64,000 bases of DNA, taken from Morchella semilibera (Eukaryota; Ascomycota; Pezizomycetes; Pezizales; Morchellaceae). This document shows positions 47,338-59,372 of this stretch, piece after piece. The DNA is taken from NCBI GenBank assembly GCA_009192285.1, contig WBVU01000017.1:620001-684000 (forward strand), in the 5' to 3' direction. The translations under genes and the position numbers were made by a program. The notes beneath the pieces are model-generated. The model saw nothing but the letters and a program-made list of their open reading frames with translations, was not told the DNA's origin and ran no database searches. The first letter of the stretch is position 1; every line of letters starts with the position of its first letter.

Positions 47338-48777
47338 TCAGTCCAGGGAAAAATCTTTTAACGCCTCATCGCCGGAGGCTTCTTCCTTCTCTTCTTCCCT
47401 AATGTCTACCCTAGCTCCCCTCATCCTGGGGGCTGGGTTCTTGGGAGCCGGCGCATGCGGGCATTCCCTCACGAGGTGTCCTACACCTCCACAATAAAAA
47501 CACCTATTTTCTACACGACGGGCTTCTCTTTCCTGAGAGTCCGGGCGGCCAAGACCTGTCGACAAATCCATAGGAGCCACTCCTCCGGGCGTATGGGACG
47601 GGTGGGCAGCAGGAGGGTTGGGGCGAGCGGGGGCTTGATAGCGAGGGGTAGAAGGAGGCGGAGCTGAGTATCGACTCGGAGGGGCGGGGGCAGCTGGGGC
47701 CTGGTAGCGAGGTGCGGGGGGAGCAGGAGCGATGTAGCGAGGTACCTGGCGAGCTTGAGGTGCAGGGGCCTGGTAGCGAGGGCGGTAGCGAGCAGTGATT
47801 ATCTGCTGCTTGTTGTGCAAGCGTTGGAGGATAGTGGCGAGTTCGGTTACGGTAGCGGGGGTTTCTTCATGGACCATGAGCTTGGTGAGTTCCTCGCTCA
47901 AGCCTTCCATGAGAGCCTTCACATTGGCAGTTTCTCCCATACCAGCCTCTGCAGCTTAGCGTTGGAACTCGGCGAAGTATTCCGAGAAGGGGCGGTTGAG
48001 TTGTCTAATTCTCCTAAGGGCGCGGCGGGCGGTTCCCACCTGGTCAGGGTTCCCAAAGGCTGTATCCAAAATTTCAAAAAACCTCTCCATTGATAGGAGA
48101 TCAATTCCGGTGGTAGTAATATAGGGCATGAACTGGTCGGCGGCGGGGCCTTCCAGACGAGAAATGGCATAGGTCAACTGGTTCTGTAAAGTGGAATACC
48201 TGTCGGCATTGCCCAACAACTTGAGTTTAAGCATATTTTTAAATTGAGGGAGTCCCTTCCTATTGCCGCGGTATTTCTCCGGGTCCGGAAGTTTCTCTGA
48301 CCTTTCGGTCCTTGGTTCTTGGGTACGAATAAGGCCTTCTAAAAGGCGGTTACGACGACGAGGGGGAGGAGGGGGGATAGGCTCGGCTGCTGGTGGTGGA
48401 GGGGGAGGAGGGAGTGCGGTCTGGGCGGCAAGTGCTGCTTGCGCTTCTTGGGTTGCCTGAACTGCCACATTAACTTGTTGTTGGAGGGTGGCTGCCTGGT
48501 CCTTCAGGATGGCAACTTCTTGTTCCAACTCCATGTTCTCCTTCCCGAGTTCCGTAATTCTTTTTGTCCATTCTTCTTTTGCTTCATCAGCATCTTCCTC
48601 CTCCCGTTCCAGGTCTTCCTTGTATTGCAATAGGCCTTGTCGGCATTTCCTAAATAGCCGATAGGCAAAAGCCAAATCATTGTTCTCGTCTGTGCCTTCC
48701 GGTAGGGTGGGGTTTCTTCTGAAGAAGGTATTTAACTCTGTCATGAGCCCTTCTTGGTCGAAGGTCTCGGTCTCCAT
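47338..48777 (-). pseudogene. Gypsy-4 gag
   Basis: A Gag-like region with an N-terminal coiled coil (about residues 60-110), a proline-rich stretch, the FFEILDTAFGNPDQVG core, Ala/Pro-rich repeats (RYQAPA) and a CCHC knuckle (CFYCGGVGHLVREC). Broken. Confidence 0.8.
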
Positions 48778-48853
48778 TGGGCTGGCAGATGGTCGGGTTT
48801 TCCTAGTATCAAACTTGAGGTGTTATAGGTTGGCGTTGGAGACGCAACCTTAG

Positions 48854-49342
48854 TTTCACGGAGCGAAGCGAGGACAGAGTCGGGGCGTGCCAAGGCATAA
48901 CACCAAAGCGGGGCGGGGCAGGGCAGGATAGGGAAATAGATCGAAGAGGGAACAGAGGCAAAGCGAGGCGGAGCGAAATCGTATTAGTTCACGCGACACG
49001 AGGCGAAACGGGAACTAAAGGGGTTGGCTCAAAGGCCCGAAGTCTTAACCCACTGGATTGATAGGAAGGTTGCGTGAAGAGGAAAGAAAGGAAACTATCT
49101 ACAAGCGAGGGCAAGGCCCATATATATATCACACCACCCGACCCGATGACTAACCCGAGTAACCTTATACAGAACCCCATGGAATCTCGCAAGACCCCTA
49201 TATTCGAACCCAACCTTATCCCCTATACCCGAGCCCCTACTTCCAAACTGAACCCCTGATACCGAAACCCAAAGAACCTAAGAGAATCCCTGACTAATCC
49301 CTCTTCCCGCAACACCACTCAACCGAGCACTACGCCGTGATA
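48854..49342 (-). repeat. LTR-C, 5' LTR of Gypsy-4
   Basis: 489 bp. In its own sense a TATATATGGGCC box precedes a pyrimidine tract and ACGCAACCTTCCTATC (primer-complementary site at 49066-49075). Confidence 0.85.
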
Positions 49343-52300
49343 CAATTCTGAACATAGCGGTCTGTATATTTCCGCATGGTCGGCCAATAGTAATCCCGGC
49401 TCAGCAGTTCCAATGTCTTTGATCGTCCAGGATGTCCGGCAGAGGGTTTATCATGGTATTCCCATAGCAGGTAAAGCTTGAGTTCGTCATAGTCAGGAAC
49501 ATAGAGTGTATTTCGATAAAGCAATAACTCCTCCTGGCTTTCCTTGCACTCAGCCAACGAAATTTCTTTCGATTGTCGAACGCCTTCCCAGAGCATGGAT
49601 CAAACTTTGATTGGAAAGCTATCACAGTGGTAAGCTTTATTAAATAAATCAAGTACGGGAGACGATCCTTCAGCGGGTTCGTTTGACAAAGAACCCGCTA
49701 ACAAACCTATCCTCGAATCCAAGTTCTCCTTTTTCAAAACCACTCTGCTCTGTTGCTCCAATCTTTCATCCCCCTCCTTCGGTAAATCCTTAGACCTTCT
49801 GGTTAAAATATCAACCTTCCTCTCCTGCTTTCCCAGCCTATACTGAATAACAAAGTTAAACTGAGATAAAAACTCTGCCCAACGGGTTTGACGTCGATTC
49901 AACAATTTAGTCGACATAAAGTATTGAAGATTGCGATGATCTGTAAGTACTTTAACTTGAAATTGAGCTGTTTCCAAATGGGGTCTCCATTCTTCAAAAC
50001 AACGAATTATGGCCAACAACTCCTTATCATAAATCTCGTAATTACATTCTGCCAGCGAATGTGTCTTGGAAAAGAAAGCAACTGGATGCAATATACCTTC
50101 ATTGTCTCGTTGTGATAATATTCCTGCTGACACAAAATCCGACGCGTCTGTTTCCACAATAAACTCTTTCTCGGGATCCGGGTGCATCAATACTGGGGCA
50201 GTGGTGAATGCCGTCTTGAGTTTCTGGAAGGCTTGTTCAACCTTCTGAGTCCACTCAAATCGCACATGTTCTTTCGTCAAAGCCGTCAAGGGTCGAGCCA
50301 CTCTGGAATAAGCATAGATAAAGCGTCGGTAGAAATTAGCAAACCCAAGAAACTCCTGAACCTCCTTCACGGTCTTCGGCGCCTCCCAGTCCATAATTGT
50401 TTGTACCTTAGCAGGGTCCATCTTCATGCCTCCAGGGGTTAGAATCATGCCCAAATATTTTGTTTCCTGCACGCTAAATTCACACTTTTCGGGCTTCAGA
50501 TGAACCTCATTGGCCTCCAGGGCTTCCAACACCTATTGTACATCCCGTTAATGTTGCTCCAGGGTCTCTTAATAAATAAGAATATCATCAAGGTAAGCCG
50601 TAGCACAGCGATCCAGAAAGGGACGGAGGATGTCATTAATCCAGCGTTGAAAGGTAGCGGGCGCATTGGTTAACCCAAAAGGCATCACCAAATATTCCCA
50701 GTGTCCATAACGCGTCCTAAAGGCCGTTTTCCACTCATCCCCTTCTTTAATCCTAATCTGATTATAACCCCATCGTAGGTCCAGCTTGGTAAAATAATTC
50801 GCCCGTGCTAAATTCGCCATAGTTTCTGGTGTAAGAGGAAGAGGGTATCGGTCCTTGACCGTAATGGCATTTAGCTTCCGGTAGTCGACACACAGACGTA
50901 AAGAGCCGTCAGCTTTCTTAACAAACAATACCGGGGCTCCAGCCGGGGAGTTGCTACTCCGAAGAAATCCTTTCTTCAAATTGTCGGTCAGGTAATCCCT
51001 CAATGCTTTCAACTCTTCTCGCGACATACTATACATGGGGCCAAAAGGTGGTACTGTCCCTTCTTGCAATTTTATCTCATGATCATAGGGACGATGTGGT
51101 GGTAACCGAGATGCATTGGTTTCATCAAACAGTTGTCGGAAGAGTTGGTAACTATTGGAATCGTTCCGTCTGGATTGTCGGGCATTTCCAACACCTTATT
51201 AACAGCGTACAAAGTAGTCGAATAGACTTGGACAGTGGGATCCTGGGAGAGTTTTTTAAACGATCGAGGAGTAACAGCTGAAATATGGGTAACTGGTTTC
51301 TCAGATGGTGGTGTTGAAATTCCTCGAGCCACAACAGGTTTGCGGTTGGCTATGCAATGTTCAAGACATACCGACGATTGAAAATGAACCTCATTTTTTC
51401 CACTATCGATCAAAAAACCATGTCTCCTCATCCAAGGTATCCCCATCACAATCGGATAGTGTACAAGCTTTGTAACAAAGAAGGGGCATTCCTCCACATG
51501 TCCATTAATCTCCAATTCCAACGTCACCTTCTTAATCACTTTTCCTGACTCAATAGGTCTTCCATCAATCACATCAATCTCCCTCTCAGTCCTCAAGTTC
51601 TTCATTTTTTATTCATGGCGGCGCACAAAGTCTTCATCTATGAATGCATATCCCGACGCTCCAGTATCAATCAAGGCATAGGTGGATACAATAGATTTTT
51701 TATTTAGCGAAATAAAACAAACTACAATCAATTGATTCTCATCCATCTCCCCTTCCGATACTGAAAACGTAGAAATAGACGCCTTCGAAAAAACTTTAGG
51801 AGGTCCCTAGGCTATGCCGCTTAGGCCAGGGACGAATCTTTTAACTCCTCCTCATCTGACGATAAGTCCTCCTCCTTTTCCTTCTTTTCCTTCTTCGCTT
51901 CCAACAATGCTCCCCTCATCCTAGGTGCTGCCCTCCCGAGGGCGAAAAAGTACAATCCCTAACCAAATGCCCAACTCCCCCATAATAATAACAACGATTC
52001 TCTGAACGACGTGCTTCTCTTTCCCTGGGAACCGGACTACGACGATTATTAAACAAATCCATAGGAACAGCTCCCCCTGGAGTATAGGACGGATGGGCCG
52101 CTGGCGCAGCATTCTTTGGTGGCAGTTGAGGTGGTCCCCGTACGACTGGGGAAGTTGTTGATGCAACAGGTGGGCGAGGGCAAAAGGACGAGGAGCAGGA
52201 GCACTAGGAATCTGAAATCTAAACCTCCTCATCCTGGCTTGTAAGGCTCGTTGTTTGTTGTCCAGACGTTGAAGAAGTAGCCCACAGTTTTTGATTGTTG

Positions 52301-53745
52301 TTGGGTTTCATTCTGAATCATTAGGGCCATCAGGTCTTGGTTCAGCTCTTCCAAAAGGCATTCAATCTTAGCCTCCTCGTTGAACTCAGAGTCGGCAGCA
52401 TGCGCTGGAACTCTGCAAAGTACTCAGAAAAACTGTGTTGACGTTGCCTGATCTCCCTCAAGTTACGAGCAGCAGTGGCAGTGCGATCTGGATCTCCCAA
52501 AAGCATTATTCAAAATTTCAAAAAATTCCGCCATGGAATCCAGAGCAATTCTTCATCCGTAATATAAACAAGAAATTGATCCGCCGCTAGTCCTTCCAAT
52601 CGAGAAATAGAATATGCAAGTTGTTGGGCCGGGGTAGGAAAGCGATCGAGATTAGCCGTAAGCTTGGTCTGTAGTTGCCTCTGAAAGGTCCTGAGAGTTT
52701 TCGATCGCCCCGGTATTTCTCCGGGTCGGGAAGTTTCTCTGATTTGGATGGCTTGGTTAAGTTGTCGTGGAGCTCCTCTAAACCTCCTTTGACTCCTTCT
52801 TGCAACTTCTTGATCTTAACCCATAGTCCCTGGATTTCTTTATGGAACTCGGCCCGGCCTTGTTCTGTTTCGAGCGATGGGTGGTGATGTCGACCGCATA
52901 TTGCTGGACCCCTCCGTGCGCTCTTTGGAGGAGGGCGTACGCTTGCTTCGCTTCTTCCGTTATGGCGGGGTCCACTTCAGGGTGAGCGAAAAAGAACCCT
53001 TCGAGATCCGTATGGAGCTTTTGATAATCAAATGCATTGGTGGCTAAAAGGTCATGGTAAACTATGGTGCGAGGTACTCGGACTGTGCCAGTCGAGTAGG
53101 AGTGGTCTCGTCTTAGTGTGATGGAGTAACCCGACGCAAAGAAGAAGATGACAATGATGACGCAGGAGGACTCGAGGAGCACAGTCTACGCGACGAGGAG
53201 ATCGAGAAGACAGAGGCAACACCGGGCAGGCACAAGCACAAGCGAAGGCAAAGGCAAAGGCAAGAGCAAGGGCACAAGAGCACAGGGCAGAAAAGTGAGG
53301 ACCGAATGGACCTCAACGAGAACGATGAGAAGTACTATGGTTGTCCTCTGTAGAGAGCAGAATCTTGGGTACTAGAAACTGTGGTTTTGAGAATAGGAGT
53401 AGATTCCTATGTACCGAGATAACAGGAAGACGAGACAGAGAGGAAAGAAAGAAAGAACTAAGGAAAACTTCTATCCCCCATATTTAACACACCCCCTCCA
53501 CCAGCCCACTACGACCCACACCGTCACCCACAGAACCCTATGGAAACCCGCCGCTACCACACCCCATATCCCCCCCCACCATCTCCATTATTTACATTAC
53601 CAATCCATCACGCCATCGAACCTCTTAGAACCCAATGACGACACCGCCTCCTCAGCATACCTCCCCCTCGCTTATCATTACTCCAACAACCACTACAGCG
53701 CTTCGACTACCAAACCCTCGGGACCAATGCCAAGACGCCGGGACA
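49343..53745 (-). mobile_element. Gypsy-3: Ty3/Gypsy element, family B LTR
   Basis: A reverse element closely related to Gypsy-2 in gag, protease and pol and in the leader next to the LTR. The 5' LTR is 53117-53745 (629 bp). Gag lies at about 53080-51830 and pol at about 51740-49343. It stops within the integrase zinc-binding segment (RKYTDRYVQNC), where the LTR-C of Gypsy-4 begins. It keeps the empty counterparts of the LTR-B and LTR-C insertions seen in Gypsy-2. Old and broken in several places. Confidence 0.85.
53117..53745 (-). repeat. LTR-B, 5' LTR of Gypsy-3
   Basis: TGTGATGG to CCGGGACA. The site complementary to the primer site is at 53427-53436, and the primer site itself is at 53105-53114, two bases inside the LTR. 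Confidence 0.85.
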
Positions 53746-53773
53746 GAAAGGGAAAGGAAGGCGTTTGGACCAT

Positions 53774-54411
53774 TGTCCCGGCGTCTTGGCATCGGTCCTG
53801 AGAGTTCGGTGGTCGAAGCACTGTTGTAATTGTTTAAGGTATTGTTAAGCGAAGAGGGGATGTGCTGAGGAGGGAGTGTCGTCATTAGGTTCTATGAGGT
53901 TTGGTTGTAGGGAGGATTGGTAATAGGAATTGACGAGAGGGTGGGAGGAATACGAGGTGTGGTTGCAATGGATTTCTACGTGTTTCTATGGGCTAATGTA
54001 TGAGTCGTAACGGACTGATGAAGCAGAGGTGTTAAATAGCGGGCATAGATGTTTTCCTTAGTTCTTTCTTTCTTTTCTCTCTGTCTCGTCTTCCTGTTAT
54101 CTTGGTACATAGGAATATACTCCTATTCTCAAGCCCTAGTCCCTCACCTCCAAAATCTTGTTCTCCTTACGAGTAAAACTTATAGCACCTCTCATCATTC
54201 TTGTTGAGGTCCATCCGGTCCTCACTCTTTCTGCTCTGCGCCCTTGTGCCCCTGCCCTTGTCTCTGCCTTTTTCTTCGCCGGTCCCTGTGCTTGTGCCTG
54301 CCCGGCATTGTCCCTGTTTTCGTCGGTCTCCTCGTCGCGTTGGCTATGCTCCTCGAGTCCTTCTGTGTCATCATTGTCATCTTCTACTTTGCGTCGGGTT
54401 ACTCCGTCACA
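53774..54411 (+). mobile_element. Solo LTR, family B
   Basis: 638 bp, TGTCCCGG to CCGTCACA, with ACCAT/ACCGT flanks. It faces the Gypsy-3 LTR tail to tail and separates it from the DNA-transposon remnant to the right. Confidence 0.85.
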
Positions 54412-54416
54412 ACCGT

Positions 54417-54677
54417 GCTTTCAATGGAGATATTGAGTCAACATTGGAAAATAATAGTACGGAAATCTTTCAATCGCCTGTTTCCCAACCAACTCCTACA
54501 AGCAACTCAACAATCCAAAGAACAGCTAATATATCCCACTTATATATGGAAGCTACTAGAGAACGAGATGCAAAATATGTAAAGGATATGTTGACGCTTT
54601 TAGAGTCAGTGAATGGAATGTGGGAAGAAATATCTCTTGTTAAAGAAAGGATTTCGGAATTTATTAAAGAAATTTAA
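54417..54677 (+). pseudogene. C-terminal part of a transposon accessory protein (Myb/SANT type?)
   Basis: After the LTR-B, the + strand codes GDIESTLENNSTEIFQSP, a TP/S-rich linker and a helical end (YVKDMLTLLESVNGMWEEIS), with stop at 54677. Polar linker plus short coiled C-terminus resembles the second, Myb/SANT-bearing protein of PIF/Harbinger elements, whose transposase remnant lies beside it in opposite orientation. The DNA-binding part would lie left of the LTR and is not seen. Family assignment is inference. Confidence 0.4.
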
Positions 54678-54912
54678 ATGCCAAATACATTGCTTAGTTC
54701 TCTTTTAGGTGCGATTCAAAACACAGATTTGGCTAAAAGATTGAAGCATGTATATTACATAGTAGGGTTTGACTCGGGAATATTGAAATAGTTTTCAAGC
54801 GAGGAGGAATTACATTGGATATATGTTGAGGTATGAGAGCTATAAAGACATACATGCGCGTTGGATAAAAGACAAGAGATGCGGAACTCAAGTCCCATAG
54901 GAGAAACAAATA
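54678..54912. other. Spacer of the Harbinger remnant
   Basis: No gene is seen. It lies between the two putative Harbinger genes and is cut on its right by a MITE. Confidence 0.35.
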
Positions 54913-55020
54913 CATCAGCAAGACTTCATTTGTCTCCTGATGTCTCCTGAGCCTCAGGAGACTCTCAGGAGACCCGGGAGACTGCTGGGAGACTCCAATC
55001 ATAAGTTGAGTTTGCTGATG
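54913..55020. mobile_element. CATCAGCAA MITE with TA duplication
   Basis: 108 bp, CATCAGCAAGACTTC to TTTGCTGATG, with TA on both sides. It is in the opposite orientation to the 17985 copy and lacks part of the interior. Confidence 0.85.
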
Positions 55021-55029
55021 TATACGTTG

Positions 55030-56193
55030 GTTGTTTTTAAAATTAAGAAAACTCTATAACAAAAGAAGATGACCAAAACTCCACTCTATCGCTTTACGGC
55101 AAGAAGCCATCCGTACATTGAAAGTATGTTCCATAGGCGTGATTTCATCCTATTCAAATGGTGATAATAAATATTGGTCTTTACCATATGCAGGATCACT
55201 GTATAAATAATAGGATTGACTTATTTCGTTATTTTCTGGGTCCAAATTGTATGTATCCATAGGTTTTTGTGTATGGACTTTACAGCGCCGTAAAAGGTTA
55301 CTGGCATCCAATAGCCAATTATCATTGTGACAAACCTCGATTGGTCCATAAAGATAATAAATAATTCCATCGGGGCAAGATACAGCTGAGTATTTAACAG
55401 AATCAACTTTTTTATGACCATTATAACCAATTCTTTACCAAATAGTCTGCTGACATATTGCTACTATAGTGTAGTTGATACAACCCCAACAAAATTTCAA
55501 AAGAAGCTCCCCAAAATGAATCGCTTCAGAAAGAGTGTGTAAACGAGTACATCAGCAAGATTCAAACTCTCTCCAGAGGCTTGACTGGGTCTCCGGAGGC
55601 CGTTGCCAAGGCAATTACCCTCCCGTGTCTCCTAATAACCTCGCTAACCATTTGTTGCCTCCCGAGCCTCCCGATGGCCTCCCGAGCCTTCTAGAGAGTC
55701 TCCTGAGCCTTCTGTTACCCTCCTTACCTCTCCTGACACCTCGCTAATTGTATGTAGCCTCCTGAGCCTTCNGGAGATCGAAAGTTTGACGGGTGTCTCC
55801 GAACGTCTCCCACACCTCCCGGGCCTCCGGTAGGGTTGAATAGGCTTGCTGATGTAGTGGATAGGTGCCCTGAAGCAAAGTCATTCAAAAGAAATCCCCA
55901 ACGTTCGTTAATGTCATAAAGTAAATAATTTATACATTCGCTAATTGCTGATTCTGAATAACCAAATTGAAAGAACATTTTTTGAAGAGAAATTGGCAAT
56001 GAAAGCTTAGTACAAAGTCAAAAAAAACGCATCAAGTTAAGGTATAGTGAATCGAGAAGGCGTTCAGATAATCTTTGGAAATCTCAAGAGACTAACAAGT
56101 TGATTAAAATCATACCATTCAAATCTGGTAAAGTGATGGAAGTCTTTATCAGAATAAGTGTCCAGCTGTATTCTCTCACGGGTTTCTGCAGAG
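55030..56193 (-). pseudogene. PIF/Harbinger transposase pseudogene
   Basis: A DDE_Tnp_4 transposase on the reverse strand. The helix-turn-helix-like region reads MFFQFGYSESAISECINYLL and DINERWGFLL. The catalytic part reads LLKFCWGCINYTIVAIC, YNGHKKVDSVKYSAVSCPDG, IIYYLYGPIE, YLYSDPAYGKDQYLLSPF and RKAIEWSFGHL. The family usually has FIDGT where this has CINYT, so the first catalytic Asp appears lost. A TA-flanked MITE (55550-55854) lies within it, and deleting it restores the phase between HLSTT and RLHTL. An LTR-B starts at 56195, cutting its upstream part. There are in-frame stops after QQTIW and LLSPFE, and a further break near 56030. An undetermined base is present at 55772, inside the MITE. 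Confidence 0.8.
55550..55854. mobile_element. Long CATCAGCAA MITE inside Harbinger transposase
   Basis: 305 bp, CATCAGCAAGATTC to GGCTTGCTGATG, with TA at both sides. The interior is CTCC-rich (GCCTCCCGAGCCT units) and more diverged than in the 137-bp copies, giving a second subfamily. Confidence 0.8.
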
Positions 56194-56194
56194 G

Positions 56195-56827
56195 TGTGAC
56201 GGAGTAACCCGACGCAAAGAAGAAGATGACAATGATGACGCAGAAGGACCCGAGGAGCACAGCTTACACGACGAGGAGACCGACGAAGACAAAGGTAACA
56301 CCGGGCAGGCACAAGCACAAGCACCGGCGAGGGCAAAGGCAAGGGCAAAGGCAAAAGGACACAGAGCAGGGGGAGTGAGGACCGAATAGGCCTCAACAAG
56401 AACGATGAGAGGTACTATGAGTTTCCTCTTGTCAGAGGATCGAGTATTGGGTACGAGAGACTATGGCTTGGAAATAGGAGTTGATTCCTATGTACCGAGA
56501 TAACAGTAAGACGAGATAAAGAGAAAAGAAAGAAGAAACTAAGGAAAACATCGAACCACGCTATTTAACACCTCTCCTCCACCAGTCCGCTATGACTCAT
56601 ATATCAGTTTCATAGAAACCCACAGAAACCCATCGCATCCACACCTCGTAATCCTCCCCACCATCTCCGCTATTTACATTACAAATCTATCACGCCACAG
56701 AACCTCCCAGAACCCAATGACGACACCCTCCCTTTAGCACACCCTTTCCTCGCTTAACCATTCCTAAACAATCACAACACCGCTTCGACTACCGAGCTCT
56801 CGGGACCGATGCCAAGACGCCGGGACA
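56195..56827 (-). mobile_element. Solo LTR, family B (reverse)
   Basis: 633 bp, TGTGACGG to CCGGGACA. The flanks AGAGG and AGAAT match only in part, so the duplication is decayed or the copy rearranged. Confidence 0.8.
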
Positions 56828-57189
56828 AGAATGATTAAGACTCTTGTATAACAGGTAAAAAAGCTCAAAGTTGTCAAACATTGTTGATGTTTTGTATTTT
56901 CCAGAAACGCGACTGTGATTTTTCCCAATACCCCTGTCCATCGTACCATCAATTTTGCTACCTGCAACCACTAATTATACAACCCACAATTTTCAAAATT
57001 GCCGGTTAGCCTAAAATCTCTAATACCACTGTTTCAACCATTAATCGCTGAGTGATAGATTGTGAACAACTATATTCACTATAAAGTACGCAGTATTGTG
57101 CAGGACACCCCACCGAGCAGTACGATATCTGAAAATCCAAATCTACAATGCGCATGACTCAAAGATATATTATTGAGCCATGAGGGTAC

Positions 57190-57880
57190 GTACCGGGTGT
57201 GCACCTTAAATACCGAGACACCTGGATTGATTGGTTAAATTTGTATGGGCGCCATGTATGGCAATATCACGGCGTACCACGGACTTTGCGGAGGGAGAGG
57301 ATATTGGAGAACAGGTTCTCAGGTATAAGGTTTCTTTTGGGTTCTTGGAGTTTCTATGGGTTTCCATTACACGATGTGATGAGTAATGACTGTACAGGGA
57401 TTAGGAGGAGTATATATACGTTGCTACGGATCTTTCCTTTGTTCTTTTCTTTCTCTTTCTTTTCCTACATGTTCTTCCTGTTATCAACCCTACGTTTTAG
57501 TTTCGCTTTGTCTCTTACCTTTAGTTCTGAATATATTACGTTATAACTATAGTCCTTGCCAAGACCCCCTTGGGTCTTCCATAGTATCTCGTCTCGTTTC
57601 TAACTCCTGCCTCGTCTCGCCCATAGTCCATGACCGTAGTCCGTATCGTCTACTGGTATCTTCGTCTCCACGTCTTTGTCAGAGAGGCCATCTGGACCCT
57701 CTGCCCTACAACCTTGCTTCTCGGTTAGGTCCTATCGTCCTCGCCCCTCGTTTTCACCCTCGTTCCCGCCACGGTTGTGTACCTCGGCCCTCTTGTCCGT
57801 TGTCTCCGTGTTGCTCCGTAACAGGCAACCGAAAGCATCCAATGAATTTTGGCCTTGACTGCAAGATTTGTATGCGGGAA
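57190..57880. repeat. Dispersed repeat R2 split by LTR-D
   Basis: It shares CCTTAAATACCGAGACACC and TTTGTATGGGCGCCATGT with 22490-22620. The copy resumes at 57824 (GGCAACCGAAAGCATCCAAT). The class is unknown. Confidence 0.65.
57265..57823 (+). mobile_element. Solo LTR, family D
   Basis: 559 bp, TATCACGGCGTACC to CTCCGTAACA, with a perfect GGCAA duplication (57260-57264 and 57824-57828). A GTATATATACG box precedes a pyrimidine tract and TTCTTCCTGTTATC. The empty site is at about 22571-22578. Confidence 0.92.
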
Positions 57881-58000
57881 AGAAGTACGGAGACACTTCA
57901 CATATTTTCATTTAAAAAATCTAAATATTTCCCTAAAAATACAAAAATATAACTGCTGAATAGCGCTCAATCTCAGCTTCATCTGAATAGCGATTTGTAG
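57881..58000 (-). pseudogene. Unclassified coding remnant
   Basis: The reverse strand reads NRYSDEAEIERYSA up to the LTR-E at 58001. On the other side of that LTR the same strand reads FTKMLFDD. This suggests a coding fragment that LTR-E split. The family is not recognised. Confidence 0.3.
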
Positions 58001-58507
58001 TATCACGGCTTCGCCTCCTGTACCCCGCCTTCCGCCAAGGTGTCTTCGGAACAGGGTTGTTGGATAGTATCGGTCGATGTCGGAAGTAGAATGGTGGGTT
58101 AGGAAGGAGCTCGGGTAATGGGATGTAAGCGCTAGGAAGGATTGGGTAGTAACGGGATAGAATTGGAGTTATCGGAAATAGTGTGGGTGGTACGGGAGTG
58201 CAGGAGTTTCTATGGAATTCTATGGTATGAGTCATCGGTGTGAGGGGATAGTTGTATATATAGTGTCTGTTCTTTCCTATGTTCCTGCCTCTCTAGGCAA
58301 CGTCTTTTTTCTGCTAGCAATCTATTACTTTGACTTCGGCCCTTCTGTCCACGCCTCGTCCCTGAACCTGAACCTGAACCTGAACCTGAACCTGAACCTG
58401 AACCTGAACCTGCCTCGCCTCGGATGTATCCTGAGCCGAACCCGTCCTGCCTCTGTTCCGGAAGTCTACCCCCGCCCCGTCCCTGAATCCGACCCTGCCC
58501 CGTTAGA
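58001..58507 (+). mobile_element. Solo LTR, family E
   Basis: 507 bp, TATCACGGCTTCG to CCCCGTTAGA, with a perfect TGTAG duplication (57996-58000 and 58508-58512). It has a GTATATATAG box and about eight CTGAAC hexamers at 58360-58412. Confidence 0.9.
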
Positions 58508-59372
58508 TGTAGTCATCAAAAAGCATTTTGGTGAAGTTCGAAAAAAATGAGAGTAGAAAAGAGGTCGAGGAGGTTGTGTTGTGAGAACTGCGGGGCACAC
58601 TATCTAAATACCTGCTTGGCTGCCAAGTGTTATTTTTTCAAAAAATTATATCATCTGCCCAACCAGATCCTTTTGCAGGCCCTAACTTTTTAAAATTCCC
58701 TAAAGTGGGTGTCTCAGTACTTACCCTTACACCCCGGTACATGTAGTTTTGGCATGAACCCCCCCCCCCCCCAGGCACAATCTCTCGTTTGCCTATTTAG
58801 GCCGTTACCTTTTTTCACGTAAGCCAGCAGTAAGTAAGTATATGATATCTACTTATGTGCGTTCTTCATCTCGCAATTCTCTTTTCTGTGATTGGTACCC
58901 AGTTTCAGGTAGCTCACCGCTATGGACTTGATTGTGGTCATATCAGTATTGTTTTTGCAGAGACATCACTCATGCACATCCAGTTATTGATCGATCCTAG
59001 GAAACGATATATACGACTATAGATAGCCCTGGTAAAGCAGTATTACACCGATCTCGATTATCTACGTATACCCGGACGGCATATAAGGCGTAGGTACGGA
59101 ATCTGAGACACCCTGATGGCCCGTGTAAGAGGATCTGATGAACTACATATACTTTAGCATCGTTACCAATTAATATGGAAACAAAATTCTGCATGGGATA
59201 TTACCCAGTAGTCTTACGATGAAGTGCACCGGGTATGCAATATTCTTTAAGCCCCTCTACCTTGGGTAGCGGAGTACGCGATATGGCAGAGCATGTACTT
59301 GAGGTAAATACATGTACTTACATACAAGTACATGTATGTACCGGGTGCTTAAGTACATGTACATGTACTACG
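58508..59372. other. Intergenic
   Basis: No gene is seen. There is a poly-C run near 58760 and TACATGTA-rich sequence at 59300-59370. Confidence 0.4.

Larger units (their letters stand above)
44731..49342 (-). mobile_element. Gypsy-4: Ty3/Gypsy element, family C LTR
   Basis: A reverse element. The 5' LTR is at 48854-49342 (TATCACGGCGTAG to CTCCGTGAAA in its own sense), followed by a primer-site candidate at 48842-48851, gag (48777-47338) and pol (47263 to 44731). It ends in the integrase zinc-binding zone, where the LINE begins, and the 3' LTR is absent. It sits against the Gypsy-3 integrase on the right. Broken in several places. Confidence 0.85.
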
